Below are positions 1 through 9,740 of a DNA stretch of 64,000 nt, one piece after another; the first letter of the stretch is position 1; each line of letters starts with the position of its first letter. Below the pieces are notes generated by a model that did no database searches, had not been told where the DNA came from, and saw nothing but the letters and a program-made list of their open reading frames with translations. The stretch is from Xanthomonas euroxanthea (lineage in GTDB: Bacteria; Pseudomonadota; Gammaproteobacteria; Xanthomonadales; Xanthomonadaceae). The stretch is from NCBI RefSeq assembly GCF_900476395.1, contig NZ_UIHB01000005.1, positions 558,001 to 622,000 on the forward strand. Direction: 5' to 3'. The position numbers and the translations under genes are program-made.

Positions 1-33
1 TCGGGACGTGTCCACTCTTGCAGGGAGCCGCGC

Positions 34-1395
34 ATGGCCGAAGCCGTCCGCCACGACAAGACCGCGCGACAGCTGCGATTGCTGTCCGATGCGCTGGATA
101 GCGGACGCCTGGGCCCGGTACGCCGGCTGGTCAATACACTGGCGCCGGCGGAGATCGGCAACCTGCTGGAGTCGCTGCCGCCCGGCAAGCGCGAAGTGGT
201 GTGGGGCCTGGTCGACCCGGAAGACGACGGCGAAGTGCTGCTGCATGTCGGCGATGAAGTGCGCGAAAGCCTGCTGGCCGACATGGACACCGACGAGATC
301 GTCGCCGCGGTCGAAGACCTCGACATCGACGATCTGGCCAACCTGGTCGAAGACCTGCCCGACACCGTCATCGACGAAGTGCTCAAGTCGATGGACCGCG
401 AGAACCGCGAGCGGCTCGAGCAGGTGCTGTCGTATCCGGAGGACACCGCCGGCCGCCTGATGAATCCGGACGTGGTGACGGTGCGCGCCGACGTCAATGT
501 CGATGTGGTGCTGCGTTATCTGCGCCTGCGCGGCGAGCTGCCCGACCACACCGATCACCTGTACGTGGTGAGCCGACGCCATCAGTATCTGGGCCGGGTG
601 TCGCTGGCCGCGCTGGTCACGCACGAGGACAGCACGCCGGTCAATCGCCTGATCGACGACGAACAACCGGCGATCGACGTGGGCGATGGCTCCGACGAGG
701 TCGCACGGCGCTTCTCCGACCATGACTGGATCTCCGCGCCGGTGGTGGACGACAACAACATCCTGCTCGGCCGCATCACCATCGACGACGTGGTCGACAT
801 CATCCGCGAACAGGCCGAACACCAGGCCATGAGCGCGGCCGGCCTGGACGAGGACGAGGACATGTTCAGCCCGGCGCGGCGCGCATTCCGGCGCCGCCTG
901 ATCTGGCTGGGCATCAACCTGTGCACAGCGTTCCTGGCCTCCAGCGTCGTCAGCGAATTCGAAGGCACCATCGCCAAACTGGTGGCCCTGGCGGCGCTGA
1001 TGCCGATCGTTGCCGGCATGGGCGGCAACGCCGGCACCCAGGTGCTGGCGCTGATGGTCCGCGGCCTGGCGCTGGGCCAGATCGGCTCCTCCAACGTGAT
1101 GACCTTGCTGAAGAAGGAACTCACCGTCGCGCTGATTAACGGCATGGTGCTGGGGATCGGGCTGGGACTGATCGTGCTGGCGTGGTTCCGCCAGCCGATG
1201 CTGTCGCTGGTGATCGGCACCGCGCTGACCTTGAACATGCTCACCGCCGCCTTCGGCGGCGTGCTGGTCCCGGTGACGCTGAAGCGACTGGGCTTCGACC
1301 CGGCATTGGCCGGTGGCGTGATCCTGACCACGCTGACCGACGTGATGGGGTTCCTGAGCTTCCTCGGCCTGGCGACGCTGATCCTGCTGCCGTAG
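34..1395 (+). CDS. mgtE: Magnesium transporter MgtE
   Basis: 453 residues, the usual length of MgtE. It has an acidic, helical N-terminal domain (about residues 1-130), a CBS-domain pair (about 130-265) and five hydrophobic segments (about 285-453). The family signature GMGGNAGTQ is present in the membrane part, where the Mg2+ pore lies. The family imports Mg2+ (also Co2+) across the inner membrane and is gated by Mg2+ binding to the N and CBS domains. The ATG at 34 follows an AGGGAG ribosome site about 8 bases upstream, which fixes the start. No operon partner is visible. The function call is secure; real ion specificity is inferred from the family. Confidence 0.95.
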   Translation: MAEAVRHDKTARQLRLLSDALDSGRLGPVRRLVNTLAPAEIGNLLESLPPGKREVVWGLVDPEDDGEVLLHVGDEVRESLLADMDTDEIVAAVEDLDIDDLANLVEDLPDTVIDEVLKSMDRENRERLEQVLSYPEDTAGRLMNPDVVTVRADVNVDVVLRYLRLRGELPDHTDHLYVVSRRHQYLGRVSLAALVTHEDSTPVNRLIDDEQPAIDVGDGSDEVARRFSDHDWISAPVVDDNNILLGRITIDDVVDIIREQAEHQAMSAAGLDEDEDMFSPARRAFRRRLIWLGINLCTAFLASSVVSEFEGTIAKLVALAALMPIVAGMGGNAGTQVLALMVRGLALGQIGSSNVMTLLKKELTVALINGMVLGIGLGLIVLAWFRQPMLSLVIGTALTLNMLTAAFGGVLVPVTLKRLGFDPALAGGVILTTLTDVMGFLSFLGLATLILLP

Positions 1396-1544
1396 CTGCC
1401 GTATCCGGTGCTTGCGCAGAACGTCGTGCCGGGCATACAGCGGCAAGGATCGGATGAAGAGTCGGCAAAAATCGCCGCAGCGCGACATGCCAGCACACCT
1501 GCATGCGGCGATACTGCGGGTCTGTCATCGGTCAGGGGGTGTGC

Positions 1545-2342
1545 GTGATCCGTCGTTGTCTTGTTCTTGCGATTCTTGCGCTGCTGCTGGCCGGCTGTTC
1601 CAGCATGGCTGAGCGCCACCACGACGGGCGCCGCGGCCATTTCGTCACCCGCACGCTGGAACTGGAAGGACGGCTCTACCGCTATCAGGTGTTCGTGCCG
1701 GCCTCCACGGCGCCGCAACCGCGCCCGATCGTGCTGTTCCTGCATGGCTCGGGCGAACGCGGCGACAACGGACGCGATCAGGCCGAGGTCGGCGTTGGTC
1801 CCTACCTGAGCGCACACACCGCCGAGTTCCCTGCCCTGGTGGTGCTGCCGCAGGTGCCCGACGACGAGGAGTGGCTGGGCATCAATGCACGCATGGCGAT
1901 CGCCGCGCTGGATGCGGCCAGTGCCGAATTCGGTGCCGACCCGCAACGCACCTATCTCACCGGCATCTCGATGGGCGGCTATGGCGCCTGGGAAATCGGG
2001 CTGATGCAGCCGCAGCGGTTTGCCGCGATCGTGCCGATCTGCGGCGCACTCAAGGCGCCGCGCGACGAGCGTCGTACGCTGTACGTCAGCCTGGTGGCCA
2101 AGGAAGCCGATCCGTACACCGCTGCGGTCACCCAGCTCAGGCACGTGCCGATCTGGATGTTCCATGGCGCCAAGGACGACTCGGTGCCACCGCACGACGA
2201 CCGCGCGCTGTACCGGGCCGCAAAGGGCATCGGCGCCAATGTGCGCTACAGCGAATATCCAGACGGTAACCACAACGCCTGGGACGCGACCTACGCGGAC
2301 CCGGCGATGTGGGAATGGATGTTCAGGCAACGCCTGCACTGA
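1545..2342 (+). CDS. Lipoprotein alpha/beta hydrolase (esterase, dienelactone-hydrolase/PHB-depolymerase-like)
   Basis: I place the start at GTG 1545, preceded by a CAGGGGG ribosome site; an in-frame ATG at 1503 would put 14 extra residues before the signal peptide. From 1545 the protein is 265 residues and opens with a short basic stretch, a hydrophobic core and the lipobox LAGC, so it should be a lipoprotein. The nucleophile elbow GISMGG puts the catalytic serine near residue 142; an LFLHGSGE oxyanion-type motif comes earlier, and a GNHNAW histidine near the C-terminus completes a plausible triad. The family resembles prolyl-oligopeptidase-like or feruloyl-esterase-type hydrolases. Substrate is unknown; a role on plant-derived esters is only inference. 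Confidence 0.8.
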   Translation: MIRRCLVLAILALLLAGCSSMAERHHDGRRGHFVTRTLELEGRLYRYQVFVPASTAPQPRPIVLFLHGSGERGDNGRDQAEVGVGPYLSAHTAEFPALVVLPQVPDDEEWLGINARMAIAALDAASAEFGADPQRTYLTGISMGGYGAWEIGLMQPQRFAAIVPICGALKAPRDERRTLYVSLVAKEADPYTAAVTQLRHVPIWMFHGAKDDSVPPHDDRALYRAAKGIGANVRYSEYPDGNHNAWDATYADPAMWEWMFRQRLH

Positions 2343-2383
2343 GCGGGCGGCGCATCGCGCCGATGCGGTCTGCACCCGCTCAG
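2339..2383. terminator. Nested hairpin between convergent genes
   Basis: The outer arms CTGAGCGGG (2339-2347) and CCCGCTCAG (2375-2383) pair perfectly, and inside them CGCATCG (2351-2357) pairs with CGATGCG (2361-2367). The structure spans both stop codons of the convergent hydrolase and cydB genes. There is no U-tract, so I call it a probable bidirectional, non-canonical terminator or mRNA 3'-end stabiliser. Confidence 0.5.
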
Positions 2384-3399
2384 TGGTGATAGCCGGTATC
2401 GGCGGTGATCTTGCCGCGGAACACGCGGTACGACCACACCGTATACCCCAGGATCAGCGGCAGCAGCACCACCAGGCCGATCAACGCGAACAACTGCGAA
2501 GACGGCGGCGCGGCGGCCTGCCAGATCGTGTAGACCGGCGGCACCAGATACGGCCACATGCCCAGCACCAGGCCGAGAAAGCCGAGCACGAACAGGCCCA
2601 TCGCCAACAGGAACGGCGGCGTATCCGGCCGCCCCGCTTCGGTGGAACGCCAGAGCGCGAACCCCACCAGGGCGACCAGCACCGGCACCGGCATCAGCCA
2701 CAGGTAATGGGCATCGCTGAACCAGCGGTCCATCACATGCGACTGCAGCGATGGCAGCCACGCGCTGACCAGGCCGATGAAGATCAACACGCTGATCGTC
2801 AATGGCCGGCTCAGCTGGCGCGCGAGCTGTTGCACATGGCCTTCGGTCTTGAGGATCAGCCAGGTGCTGCCGAGCAGGGCGTAGCCGAACACCAGCGCGG
2901 CGCCGGTCAGCATCGCGAAGGGACTGAACCAGCCCCAGATGCCGCCGACATAGCGGTCGTTTTCGATCGGCAGGCCCTGCACCAGCGCGCCCAGGATCAC
3001 GCCCTGCGCAAATGTCGCCAGGATCGAGCCGGCAGCGAAGGCATTGCTCCACAGCCGCCGCGAGCGATGCGCCTTGAAGCGGAACTCGAACGCCACGCCG
3101 CGGAACACCAGCGCCATCACCATCAGCAACACCGGCAGGTACAGCGCCGACAGGATCACCGCATACGCCTTGGGAAACGCCGCCAGCAGCCCTGCCCCGC
3201 CCAGCACCAGCCAGGTCTCGTTGCCGTCCCAGATCGGCGCGGCGGTGTTCATCATCAGGTCCAGCTGCGCCTCGTCCTTGCGGAACGGCGCCAGGATGCC
3301 GATGCCGAGCACGAAGCCATCCAGCACCACGTACATCAGCACCCCGAAGCCGATCACCGCAAACCACGCCACCGGCAATACGCTGCTCATGTCCATCAT
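2380..3399 (-). CDS. cydB: Cytochrome bd-type quinol oxidase subunit II
   Basis: 339 residues with about eight to nine hydrophobic segments and the CydB hallmarks near the N-terminus: WFAVIGFGVLMYVVLDG and the WDGNETWLVLGG motif. CydB partners CydA in the inner membrane to form the quinol:O2 oxidoreductase. Its ATG overlaps the cydA stop by four bases (ATGA), so the pair is translationally coupled. I see no cydX-like small ORF after it and no cydDC nearby. Confidence 0.95.
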   Translation of the reverse strand: MMDMSSVLPVAWFAVIGFGVLMYVVLDGFVLGIGILAPFRKDEAQLDLMMNTAAPIWDGNETWLVLGGAGLLAAFPKAYAVILSALYLPVLLMVMALVFRGVAFEFRFKAHRSRRLWSNAFAAGSILATFAQGVILGALVQGLPIENDRYVGGIWGWFSPFAMLTGAALVFGYALLGSTWLILKTEGHVQQLARQLSRPLTISVLIFIGLVSAWLPSLQSHVMDRWFSDAHYLWLMPVPVLVALVGFALWRSTEAGRPDTPPFLLAMGLFVLGFLGLVLGMWPYLVPPVYTIWQAAAPPSSQLFALIGLVVLLPLILGYTVWSYRVFRGKITADTGYHH

Positions 3400-4793
3400 G
3401 CGGCTCCGTCGATCGGTTCATCGGCCGCCGACAGCGGCCGTGCCGGCGTGTGCTCGCCGTGGTCCAGCTGCGGCGCGTCATGCGGGGTCGGCCCGATCTT
3501 GCCGATCTTGACCAGGTACCAGATGCCCCAGCCGAACACGAAGGCATAGCCGAGCACGTAGACCGCCAGCGAGATCGCGGTCATCAACGTCGACTGCGGG
3601 CCCACCGCATCGGCAGTGCGCAACAGCCCGTACACCACATACGGCTGCCGTCCCATCTCGGTGACGAACCAGCCCGAGACCAGCGCGATGAAGCCACTCG
3701 GCAGCATCCAGCGCCAGGCCGCCAGCAGCCAGCGCCACTGCAATAACTTGCCGCGCCACCAGGCGAACGCCGAGACCCAGGCAACCAGCAGCATCAACGA
3801 GCCCAGCCCGACCATGATGCGGAAGGCGAAGAACACCGGCATCACTGGCGGGCGATCGGCGGCCGGCACCGAGGTCAACGGCTTGATGCTGCCTTCCAGA
3901 CTGTGGGTCAGGATCAGGCTGCCCAGGCGCGGGATCGCCACCTCGTAATCGTTGCGCTCGGCCTGCGCGTTGGGCAAGGCGAACAGCACCAGCGGGAAGC
4001 CCTTGTCTTGGCCCTCGTCATGCCAGTGCGCTTCCATCGCCGCGATCTTCATCGGCTGGTGCTTGAGCGTGTTCAGGCCATGCATGTCGCCGACGAAGAT
4101 CTGCAGCGGCACGGTGATTGCCGCGAAGGCCACCGCCAGCTTGAGCATGCGCAGCCCGGCCTCGCGATGCACGCCGCGATGCAGATACCACGCCCCCACC
4201 GCGCCGACCACGAAGCAGGTGGTGATGAACGAGCCCAGCGCCATGTGCGCAAGCCGGTACGGGAACGAGGGGTTGAAGATGATCTTCAGCCACGCCACCG
4301 GATGCACGATGCCGTCGACCACCTCATAGCCGGCCGGGGTCTGCAGCCAGCTGTTGGACGACAGGATCCAGAACGTGGAAAACAGCGTGCCCAGCGCCAC
4401 CATGCAGGTCGCCAGGAAATGCAGGCGCTCGGAGATGCGCCCCCAGCCGAACATCATCACGCCCAGGAAACTGGCCTCGAGGAAGAACGCGGTCAGTACT
4501 TCGTAGCTCAGCAACGGGCCGATCACGCTGCCGGCGATCCGGCTCAGCTCCGGCCAGTTCGCACCGAACTGGAAGGCCATCACGATGCCGCTGACCACGC
4601 CCATGCCGAAGGACACGGCAAAGATCTTCTGCCAGAAGAAATACAGCTCGCGCCACACCGGCAGCCGGGTGCGCAGCCAGCGCCATTCGAGAAATGCCAG
4701 CAGGCTGGACAGCCCGATGGTGAATGCGGGAAACAGCACGTGGAATGCGATGACGAATCCGAACTGGATCCGCGATAACAGCAAGGCATCCAT
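3396..4793 (-). CDS. cydA: Cytochrome bd-type quinol oxidase subunit I (CIO-like, short Q-loop)
   Basis: 465 residues. The N-terminus RIQFGFVIAFHVLFPAFTIG contains the conserved histidine that ligates haem b595, and GWFVTEMGRQPYVVYG is the conserved periplasmic segment. The protein is shorter than E. coli CydA (about 520 residues) and lacks the long Q-loop insertion, so it belongs to the short-Q-loop class that includes cyanide-insensitive oxidases (CioA). It oxidises ubiquinol and reduces O2, giving low-oxygen or cyanide-tolerant respiration. AGGAGGACTC just upstream of the start is a strong ribosome site. Annotators may prefer cioA as the name. Confidence 0.93.
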   Translation of the reverse strand: MDALLLSRIQFGFVIAFHVLFPAFTIGLSSLLAFLEWRWLRTRLPVWRELYFFWQKIFAVSFGMGVVSGIVMAFQFGANWPELSRIAGSVIGPLLSYEVLTAFFLEASFLGVMMFGWGRISERLHFLATCMVALGTLFSTFWILSSNSWLQTPAGYEVVDGIVHPVAWLKIIFNPSFPYRLAHMALGSFITTCFVVGAVGAWYLHRGVHREAGLRMLKLAVAFAAITVPLQIFVGDMHGLNTLKHQPMKIAAMEAHWHDEGQDKGFPLVLFALPNAQAERNDYEVAIPRLGSLILTHSLEGSIKPLTSVPAADRPPVMPVFFAFRIMVGLGSLMLLVAWVSAFAWWRGKLLQWRWLLAAWRWMLPSGFIALVSGWFVTEMGRQPYVVYGLLRTADAVGPQSTLMTAISLAVYVLGYAFVFGWGIWYLVKIGKIGPTPHDAPQLDHGEHTPARPLSAADEPIDGAA

Positions 4794-5006
4794 GGAGAGT
4801 CCTCCAGGAGAATGGGGAAACCGCAGCGCACCGGGTGCAGATCGATCGCCGAGACTCGCTGCGGTGGCCGATCGCGACCTCCTACGCTACCGCATCATGA
4901 TAGGGACGCTCGAGCGGGTTCCCGATGCGACACGGGGTCGCATCTGCGTCAAACCGTCGCGCCTGTCCTGCTGCCAGATGGTACGCGTTCAAGGCGCTGC
5001 GGCATG

Positions 5007-6395
5007 CTAGGCGGCGCCGCGCGTCCGCCGGGCAAGCTCGCTGACCACGGCGATGAAGACAGTCAGACCGACCATCGACAGGAACTGCGCGCGGGTGTCC
5101 ACCGACGACGCCAGCAGCACGAAGATCACCGCCAGGATCGCCAGGGCCAGCAGGGTCAGAAACGGGTAACCCCGCATGCGGAACGGCAATACGACGCCGG
5201 CGCGGTCGGCGCGTGCGCGCAGGATCAGCTGCGACAGCAGCGAGATCGTCCACACCAGCAGGCAGGTGGCACCGACGATGTTGAGCAGCATCGGCAACAC
5301 CTTGTTGGGGTACAGCAGTTCCAGCGCGGCGGCGGCAAACCCGAACAGCACGCTGGCGATCACCGCCACCAGCGGCACCTGCTCGCCGCTGGTCCTGCCA
5401 AGCACCCGCGGCGCTTCGCCGCGCTGCGCCAGCGAGAAGATCATCCGCGAGGCCCCATACAGGTTGGCGTTGAGCGCCGACAGCAAGGCCACCACGGCGA
5501 CCAGGGTGATGGCGGTGGCCGCGCCGGGAATGCGCGCCACCTCCAGCACCGCAGCGAACGGCGAGCTGAGCGCTGCGCTGGTCCACGGCACCACCGCCAC
5601 GATCACGCTGATCGAGCCGATATAGAACACCAGGATGCGCCAGGCCACGGTGCGAATCGTGCGTGCCAGGCTGCGGCCCGGGTCGGCGGTTTCCGCAGCG
5701 GCCACCGCCACGATTTCGGTGCCGCCGAAGGCGAACACCACCACCAGCAACGCCGAGCCGATGCCGGCCAATCCCTTCGGCGCGAACCCGCCGTTCTGGG
5801 TGAAGTTGGACAGCCCCGGCGACACCACGCCGGGCAACCAGCCGGCCAGCAGGGCCACGCCGATCAGCAGGAACACCACGATCGCCACGACCTTGAGGAT
5901 GGCGAACCAGAATTCGAACTCGCCGAAATTGCGCACGCCCAGCAGGTTGATCGCGGTGAAGGTGGCCATGAACACCACTGCCAGCAACGGCACCGACAAC
6001 GCCGGCCAGACCGAGGCGAGCAGGCCCGCCGCGCCGACCGCTTCGGCGGCGATCACCACCACGATCTGCAGCCACCACAACCAGCCCACCGTCGCACCGG
6101 CGGTCGGGCCCATCGCATCGGCCGCGTACACCGAGAACGCCCCGCTGGCCGGCTTGGAGGCCGCCATTTCGCCCAGCGCGTTCATCACGATGATCACCAG
6201 CGCTCCGGCGATCAGATAGGACACCAGCACTGCCGGCCCCGCCGCATGGATCCCCACGCCCGAGCCCAGAAACAGCCCGGCGCCGATCGCCGTCCCCAGG
6301 CCCATCATCATCAACTGCCGCGGTTTCAGCGCATGGCGCAACGCGGGCGTGGCGGACGGAGCGTGCTCAGCAACGGGATCGGTCGGAAGCGGCAT
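5007..6395 (-). CDS. Amino acid permease (APC superfamily, AAT/GABA-permease type)
   Basis: 462 residues when started at the ATG ending at 6395 (N-terminus MPLPTDPVAEHAP); the reading frame is open further upstream but that part has no membrane character. About 12 hydrophobic segments follow. The first carries the APC substrate motif GLGTAIGAGLFLGSG, and the segment GGTEIVAVAAAE matches the conserved TM6 region of AAT-family permeases (GabP, AnsP, ProY, LysP). It should import an amino acid with H+ symport across the inner membrane. Specificity cannot be read from sequence. It stands alone, downstream of the pectate lyase gene on the same strand but separated from it by a terminator. Confidence 0.88.
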   Translation of the reverse strand: MPLPTDPVAEHAPSATPALRHALKPRQLMMMGLGTAIGAGLFLGSGVGIHAAGPAVLVSYLIAGALVIIVMNALGEMAASKPASGAFSVYAADAMGPTAGATVGWLWWLQIVVVIAAEAVGAAGLLASVWPALSVPLLAVVFMATFTAINLLGVRNFGEFEFWFAILKVVAIVVFLLIGVALLAGWLPGVVSPGLSNFTQNGGFAPKGLAGIGSALLVVVFAFGGTEIVAVAAAETADPGRSLARTIRTVAWRILVFYIGSISVIVAVVPWTSAALSSPFAAVLEVARIPGAATAITLVAVVALLSALNANLYGASRMIFSLAQRGEAPRVLGRTSGEQVPLVAVIASVLFGFAAAALELLYPNKVLPMLLNIVGATCLLVWTISLLSQLILRARADRAGVVLPFRMRGYPFLTLLALAILAVIFVLLASSVDTRAQFLSMVGLTVFIAVVSELARRTRGAA

Positions 6396-6608
6396 GGACG
6401 GGCTTGGATGGATGGGATCGCGACACGATACCGCGTCGCGGCGCCTGCCGCGCCTCTTGACGCCGGCCCGGGAGCGGGAGTCGATCAGCCCGGAAGCGCT
6501 CTTGCCCGCATCCACCGCACGGGAGCACGGCCTCCCCGTGCGCAACCACCAGTGACCACCGTGGCTGGCCGCAACCGGCGATGCGCGAACCTGCTGCCTC
6601 GCACCGAC

Positions 6609-6633
6609 AAAAATCCCCGGACATGCCGGGGAT
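6609..6633 (-). terminator. Rho-independent terminator of the pectate lyase gene
   Basis: Arms ATCCCCGG (6613-6620) and CCGGGGAT (6626-6633) pair perfectly with a five-base loop. Read on the minus strand the stem is followed by a run of five T. It lies 26 bases after the pectate lyase stop codon. Confidence 0.85.
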
Positions 6634-6658
6634 CGGTGCGCGCGCAGGCCGTTGCCGC

Positions 6659-7720
6659 TTACTCGGCCAGGTTGGTGCCCGCACCGGCGGTGGCGATCAC
6701 CTTGGCCTTGACCTGTGCGGCCGGGGTGATGCTGTAGGTGTAGCCCAGCGGTTCGGGGAACACCTTGGTGGTGATCCAGTTGGTGGCGTTGGCGTAAGGC
6801 TTGCTGCCGTCCGGGGTGCTCCAGGTGATGCCGCTGCCGACGTAGTTGTTGATCAGGTCCCAGTAGCCGATCTCGCTGCTGTCGCGCGAGGTCACCGGGT
6901 TCTTGATGTTCTCGAAGTAGTTGGACTCGATCTTGGCCACCCCGCCCATGCGTACGTTGATGCCCGAGGTGGTGACGTTGTTGAAGTAGTTGTTGTAGAT
7001 GTGGCTCAGCCCGCGACGTTGCAGCGGCACGCGCGATTCGACGTTCTCGAAGCGGTTGTGGTGATAGGTGGTGCGTGCGGCCGAGTTCTTGGTGTCGCTG
7101 TCGCTGTATCCGTTGAGCGCGACCTTTTGATAGTTGTAGACGTGGTTGTAGGACACGGTGACGTGATGGGTACCCTTCTTCATGTCGATGCCGCCGTCGA
7201 AAGACGCATCGCCGGCACCCGAGCACTTGGTCAACGAGGCGAACACGGTGTTGTGGTCCACCCAGATATTGGACGGCGAGCCGCTGGAATTGCCTTCCAG
7301 TGAAATCGAGTCGGCATCCTCGCCGCCCTGCAGCAGGCCGATGGTCATGTTCTGGATGATGACGTTGCTGGAATTGCCAACCACCCATAGCCCGAAGTTG
7401 GCCGACGAGCCGTTGGCACCCTTGACGGTGATGTTGCTCTTGTTCTTGATCTGCACCGTCTTGGCCGGCAACTTCCACTGGGCGCAGACGTCCTTGATGG
7501 TGCTGAAGTCGAACTTGCCGGTGTAGTTGAGCACCAACCCGCCGCTGCCGGAGTAACTGTCGATGGCCGCCTGCATCGCCTCGAAGGTGGCCACGTTGAC
7601 CGGTGTCTTGTTGCCGCCGCCGGTGGTGGCGGCACCGTACCCGACCGGGCCGGCAATGGCGCCCGCAGCGCAAGCGGACAGTGCAAGCGCCAGTGCGCCA
7701 TGGAATGTCTTGATCATCAT
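6659..7720 (-). CDS. Secreted pectate lyase (polysaccharide lyase family 1)
   Basis: 353 residues from the first of two adjacent ATG codons (7720; the second is 7717), both behind a GGGAGAGG ribosome site. A Sec signal peptide covers about residues 1-23 and ends after AGAIAG. The body is a PL1 parallel beta-helix with repeated N/V-rich turns; the conserved VWVDHN-type stretch appears as IWVDHNTVF, followed by SYNHVYN and YHHNRFENV with the substrate-binding arginine region RVPLQRRG. The family cleaves polygalacturonate by beta-elimination with Ca2+, degrading plant cell wall pectin outside the cell, normally after type II secretion. An AT-rich promoter-like tract lies about 95-135 bases upstream. 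Which named Xanthomonas paralogue (pelB, pel1) this is I cannot say. Confidence 0.93.
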   Translation of the reverse strand: MMIKTFHGALALALSACAAGAIAGPVGYGAATTGGGNKTPVNVATFEAMQAAIDSYSGSGGLVLNYTGKFDFSTIKDVCAQWKLPAKTVQIKNKSNITVKGANGSSANFGLWVVGNSSNVIIQNMTIGLLQGGEDADSISLEGNSSGSPSNIWVDHNTVFASLTKCSGAGDASFDGGIDMKKGTHHVTVSYNHVYNYQKVALNGYSDSDTKNSAARTTYHHNRFENVESRVPLQRRGLSHIYNNYFNNVTTSGINVRMGGVAKIESNYFENIKNPVTSRDSSEIGYWDLINNYVGSGITWSTPDGSKPYANATNWITTKVFPEPLGYTYSITPAAQVKAKVIATAGAGTNLAE

Positions 7721-8528
7721 GCAGCCTCTCCCAAAGAAGTGGAAAAGCGATGCGTGCTGCCTGCGCCGTAGCGACGACAACAGCAAAGCGGTGCGTGGGG
7801 GCCGCATTCTTCGCGCGATTTAAAACATAAAACAATTATCCATCACTGAAACTTTGACGCACCACGGTGTTCTTCTGGCAGGACATGCAAAAGAGACAGC
7901 GGAAGACACGCGGGACAGGACAGCGCGGTGTCGTGCGCGCTGTTTTCTTATGTAGGCAGATGTGTTTTCCATGCATGCAAACGCAGACTGATGGCGGTTT
8001 GCTCACGCGCGCTTTCGACCGCAGTTGCTAGTGGCAACTGCGCTCTCCAAGAATCCATATGCATTTACCGGACGCGACGCGGTGGTAGCTGCACACGACC
8101 GCGTGCTGTGAGTCGTCAGAGGTAGTGGTGCGTAGCAGCAGTGCCATCGCACCGGCACGCGGTTTGCGCGGCATTACATGCGCTGTGCTGAAGACGAGGC
8201 GTGATCGCGCTTTGGATCACTCGCGACAGTGGGCGAGCGCTGGCGCCATGACAAGTCTATCGGCAAGGTCAGGCCACTTCAGCCCGACCACGTGGTGCCT
8301 GAGGGAATGTCCGACCGCAGCGTGGCGATCAGCAGTGGATGCGTGGAGGTAGCGACACGCCGTTGCGGCGCATCTGCGTGTCCCAAGACGACGACTCTTA
8401 AAACGTTGCCACACCGACGCTTGCGATGCGCAGGCCGCAGCGCAGGCTGCATCGAGACGCACCGCAGCAGCGCCCGGCAGGCCGGGCACGCTCGGGATCG
8501 CGCGGACTCACACGCCCGCCCCACCGGC
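7721..8528. other. Gene-free region upstream of the pectate lyase
   Basis: 808 bases with no convincing coding sequence. The part nearest the pectate lyase (about 7815-7855) is clearly AT-rich against the GC-rich background and probably holds its promoter. I did not find a convincing cAMP-receptor/Clp palindrome or a plant-inducible-promoter box. Confidence 0.5.
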
Positions 8529-9470
8529 TCACACCGCGCGGCTGGCCAGCGTGGACGCATGCGCCAGTTCCGCACCGGGCCACGGCGTGTGGTCGTCGAG
8601 GAAATTGCCGACCAGGCGCATGCACGCCGGGCGCTCTTCCACATGCGGCATATGGCTGGAATTGGCGAACACATGCCACCGCGCGTCCGGGATCAGGCGC
8701 GCGTACGGCTCCACCGTTTCCGGCGTGGCTTCGTCGTACTTGCCCGACAGCACCAGCGTGGGCACGCTGATGCGATGCAGGCGCTCGATGATGCTCCAGT
8801 TGCGCAGGCTGCCGACCACGTGGAATTCGGTCGGACCATTCATGGCGTGGTACACGGTCGGGTCGGCATCGATGGCGGCGAAGGTGCGCGCCACGTCGGC
8901 AGGCCACGGCAGCACGCGGCAGACGTGCTGGGCGTAGAACACCTGACTTGCGGCGCGATAGGCCGGGGCGTCCAGGGTGCCGGCCGCTTCGTGCGCATCC
9001 AGCACCGCCTGGATGTCCTCGGGCAGGCGCGCGCGCAGCCGTAGCGCGGCAGCGCGCCACAGGCCCATCGACGCCGGCGAGTTGGCAATCACCAACGCAC
9101 GCAGGCCGGCCGGCCGGCGCACCGCATGCTCGGCCGCCAGCATCCCGCCCCAGGACTGCCCCAGCAACGCGTACTGCGACAGCCCCAACTGCGTGATCAG
9201 GGCCTGCAACTCGTCCAGAAACAGCCCTACCGTCCAGAAACCGGGGTCGGCATCGGGCAGATGGGTGGACTTGCCGTTGCCGAGCTGGTCGTAATGGATC
9301 ACCGCGCGGCCGTTGGCGGCCAGGTCCTTGAAGCTGTCCACGTAGTCATGGGTGCAGCCGGGGCCGCCGTGCAGCACGATCAGCGGGCAGGCGTCGCTGC
9401 GCAGGTCGCCGGTGATGCGGTACCAGGTGCGGTACCCATGGAATTGGACGTAACCCTCGGTGGACTGCAT
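8529..9470 (-). CDS. pip: Proline iminopeptidase-like alpha/beta hydrolase, LuxR-solo target
   Basis: 313 residues. The oxyanion motif HGGPG lies at residues 34-38 and the nucleophile elbow GQSWGG at 104-109 (Ser106). The motifs GKYDEATP and [10 protein letters not shown] near the C-terminus supply the acid and histidine. This is the S33 prolyl aminopeptidase pattern; the enzyme removes N-terminal proline from small peptides or amides. No signal peptide is evident. It lies just downstream of a LuxR solo on the same strand, the arrangement known for oryR-pip and xccR-pip in Xanthomonas, where the regulator activates pip in response to plant material. A lux-box-like palindrome 64 bases upstream fits that regulation. 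Confidence 0.92.
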   Translation of the reverse strand: MQSTEGYVQFHGYRTWYRITGDLRSDACPLIVLHGGPGCTHDYVDSFKDLAANGRAVIHYDQLGNGKSTHLPDADPGFWTVGLFLDELQALITQLGLSQYALLGQSWGGMLAAEHAVRRPAGLRALVIANSPASMGLWRAAALRLRARLPEDIQAVLDAHEAAGTLDAPAYRAASQVFYAQHVCRVLPWPADVARTFAAIDADPTVYHAMNGPTEFHVVGSLRNWSIIERLHRISVPTLVLSGKYDEATPETVEPYARLIPDARWHVFANSSHMPHVEERPACMRLVGNFLDDHTPWPGAELAHASTLASRAV

Positions 9471-9533
9471 GACCTACGCCTGCTGACGGCAAGAATGAGC
9501 GCCGAGCCTAGCGGGCGAACCGCCGCGCGTTAA

Positions 9534-9549
9534 CTGGCAAAACTCCCAG
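9534..9549. promoter_or_regulatory. lux-box-like operator upstream of pip
   Basis: The sequence matches the CTG-N10-CAG pattern of LasR/LuxR-type operators, with partial symmetry extending one or two bases either side (9532-9552). It is centred about 71 bases before the pip start, where a class II activator site overlapping the -35 would be expected. It is the only such match I noticed in the pip/luxR region. Confidence 0.6.
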
Positions 9550-9740
9550 GTTCGCGCTGCTTTCGGGGACAGACGCCCGACCAAGGCGATGCGATCCAGC
9601 TGCGCATGCCGTTGGTGGCCCGGATGCCATCGACCAGCACTGCGATGGCACGCGCCACTCGCAGGTCTTGGCCAGGGCGAACTCGCTATCGTCCGTCGCC
9701 TATCGCTGAGGCGTCGGCGCAGCCGCCGAACCAGACGCGC

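Noticed and set aside
4812-6737. A long open frame (641 codons) opposite the amino acid permease
   Set aside because: It is an antisense frame of a GC-rich gene, with Arg/His/Gln-rich composition and no domains; the minus-strand permease has a clear APC fold.
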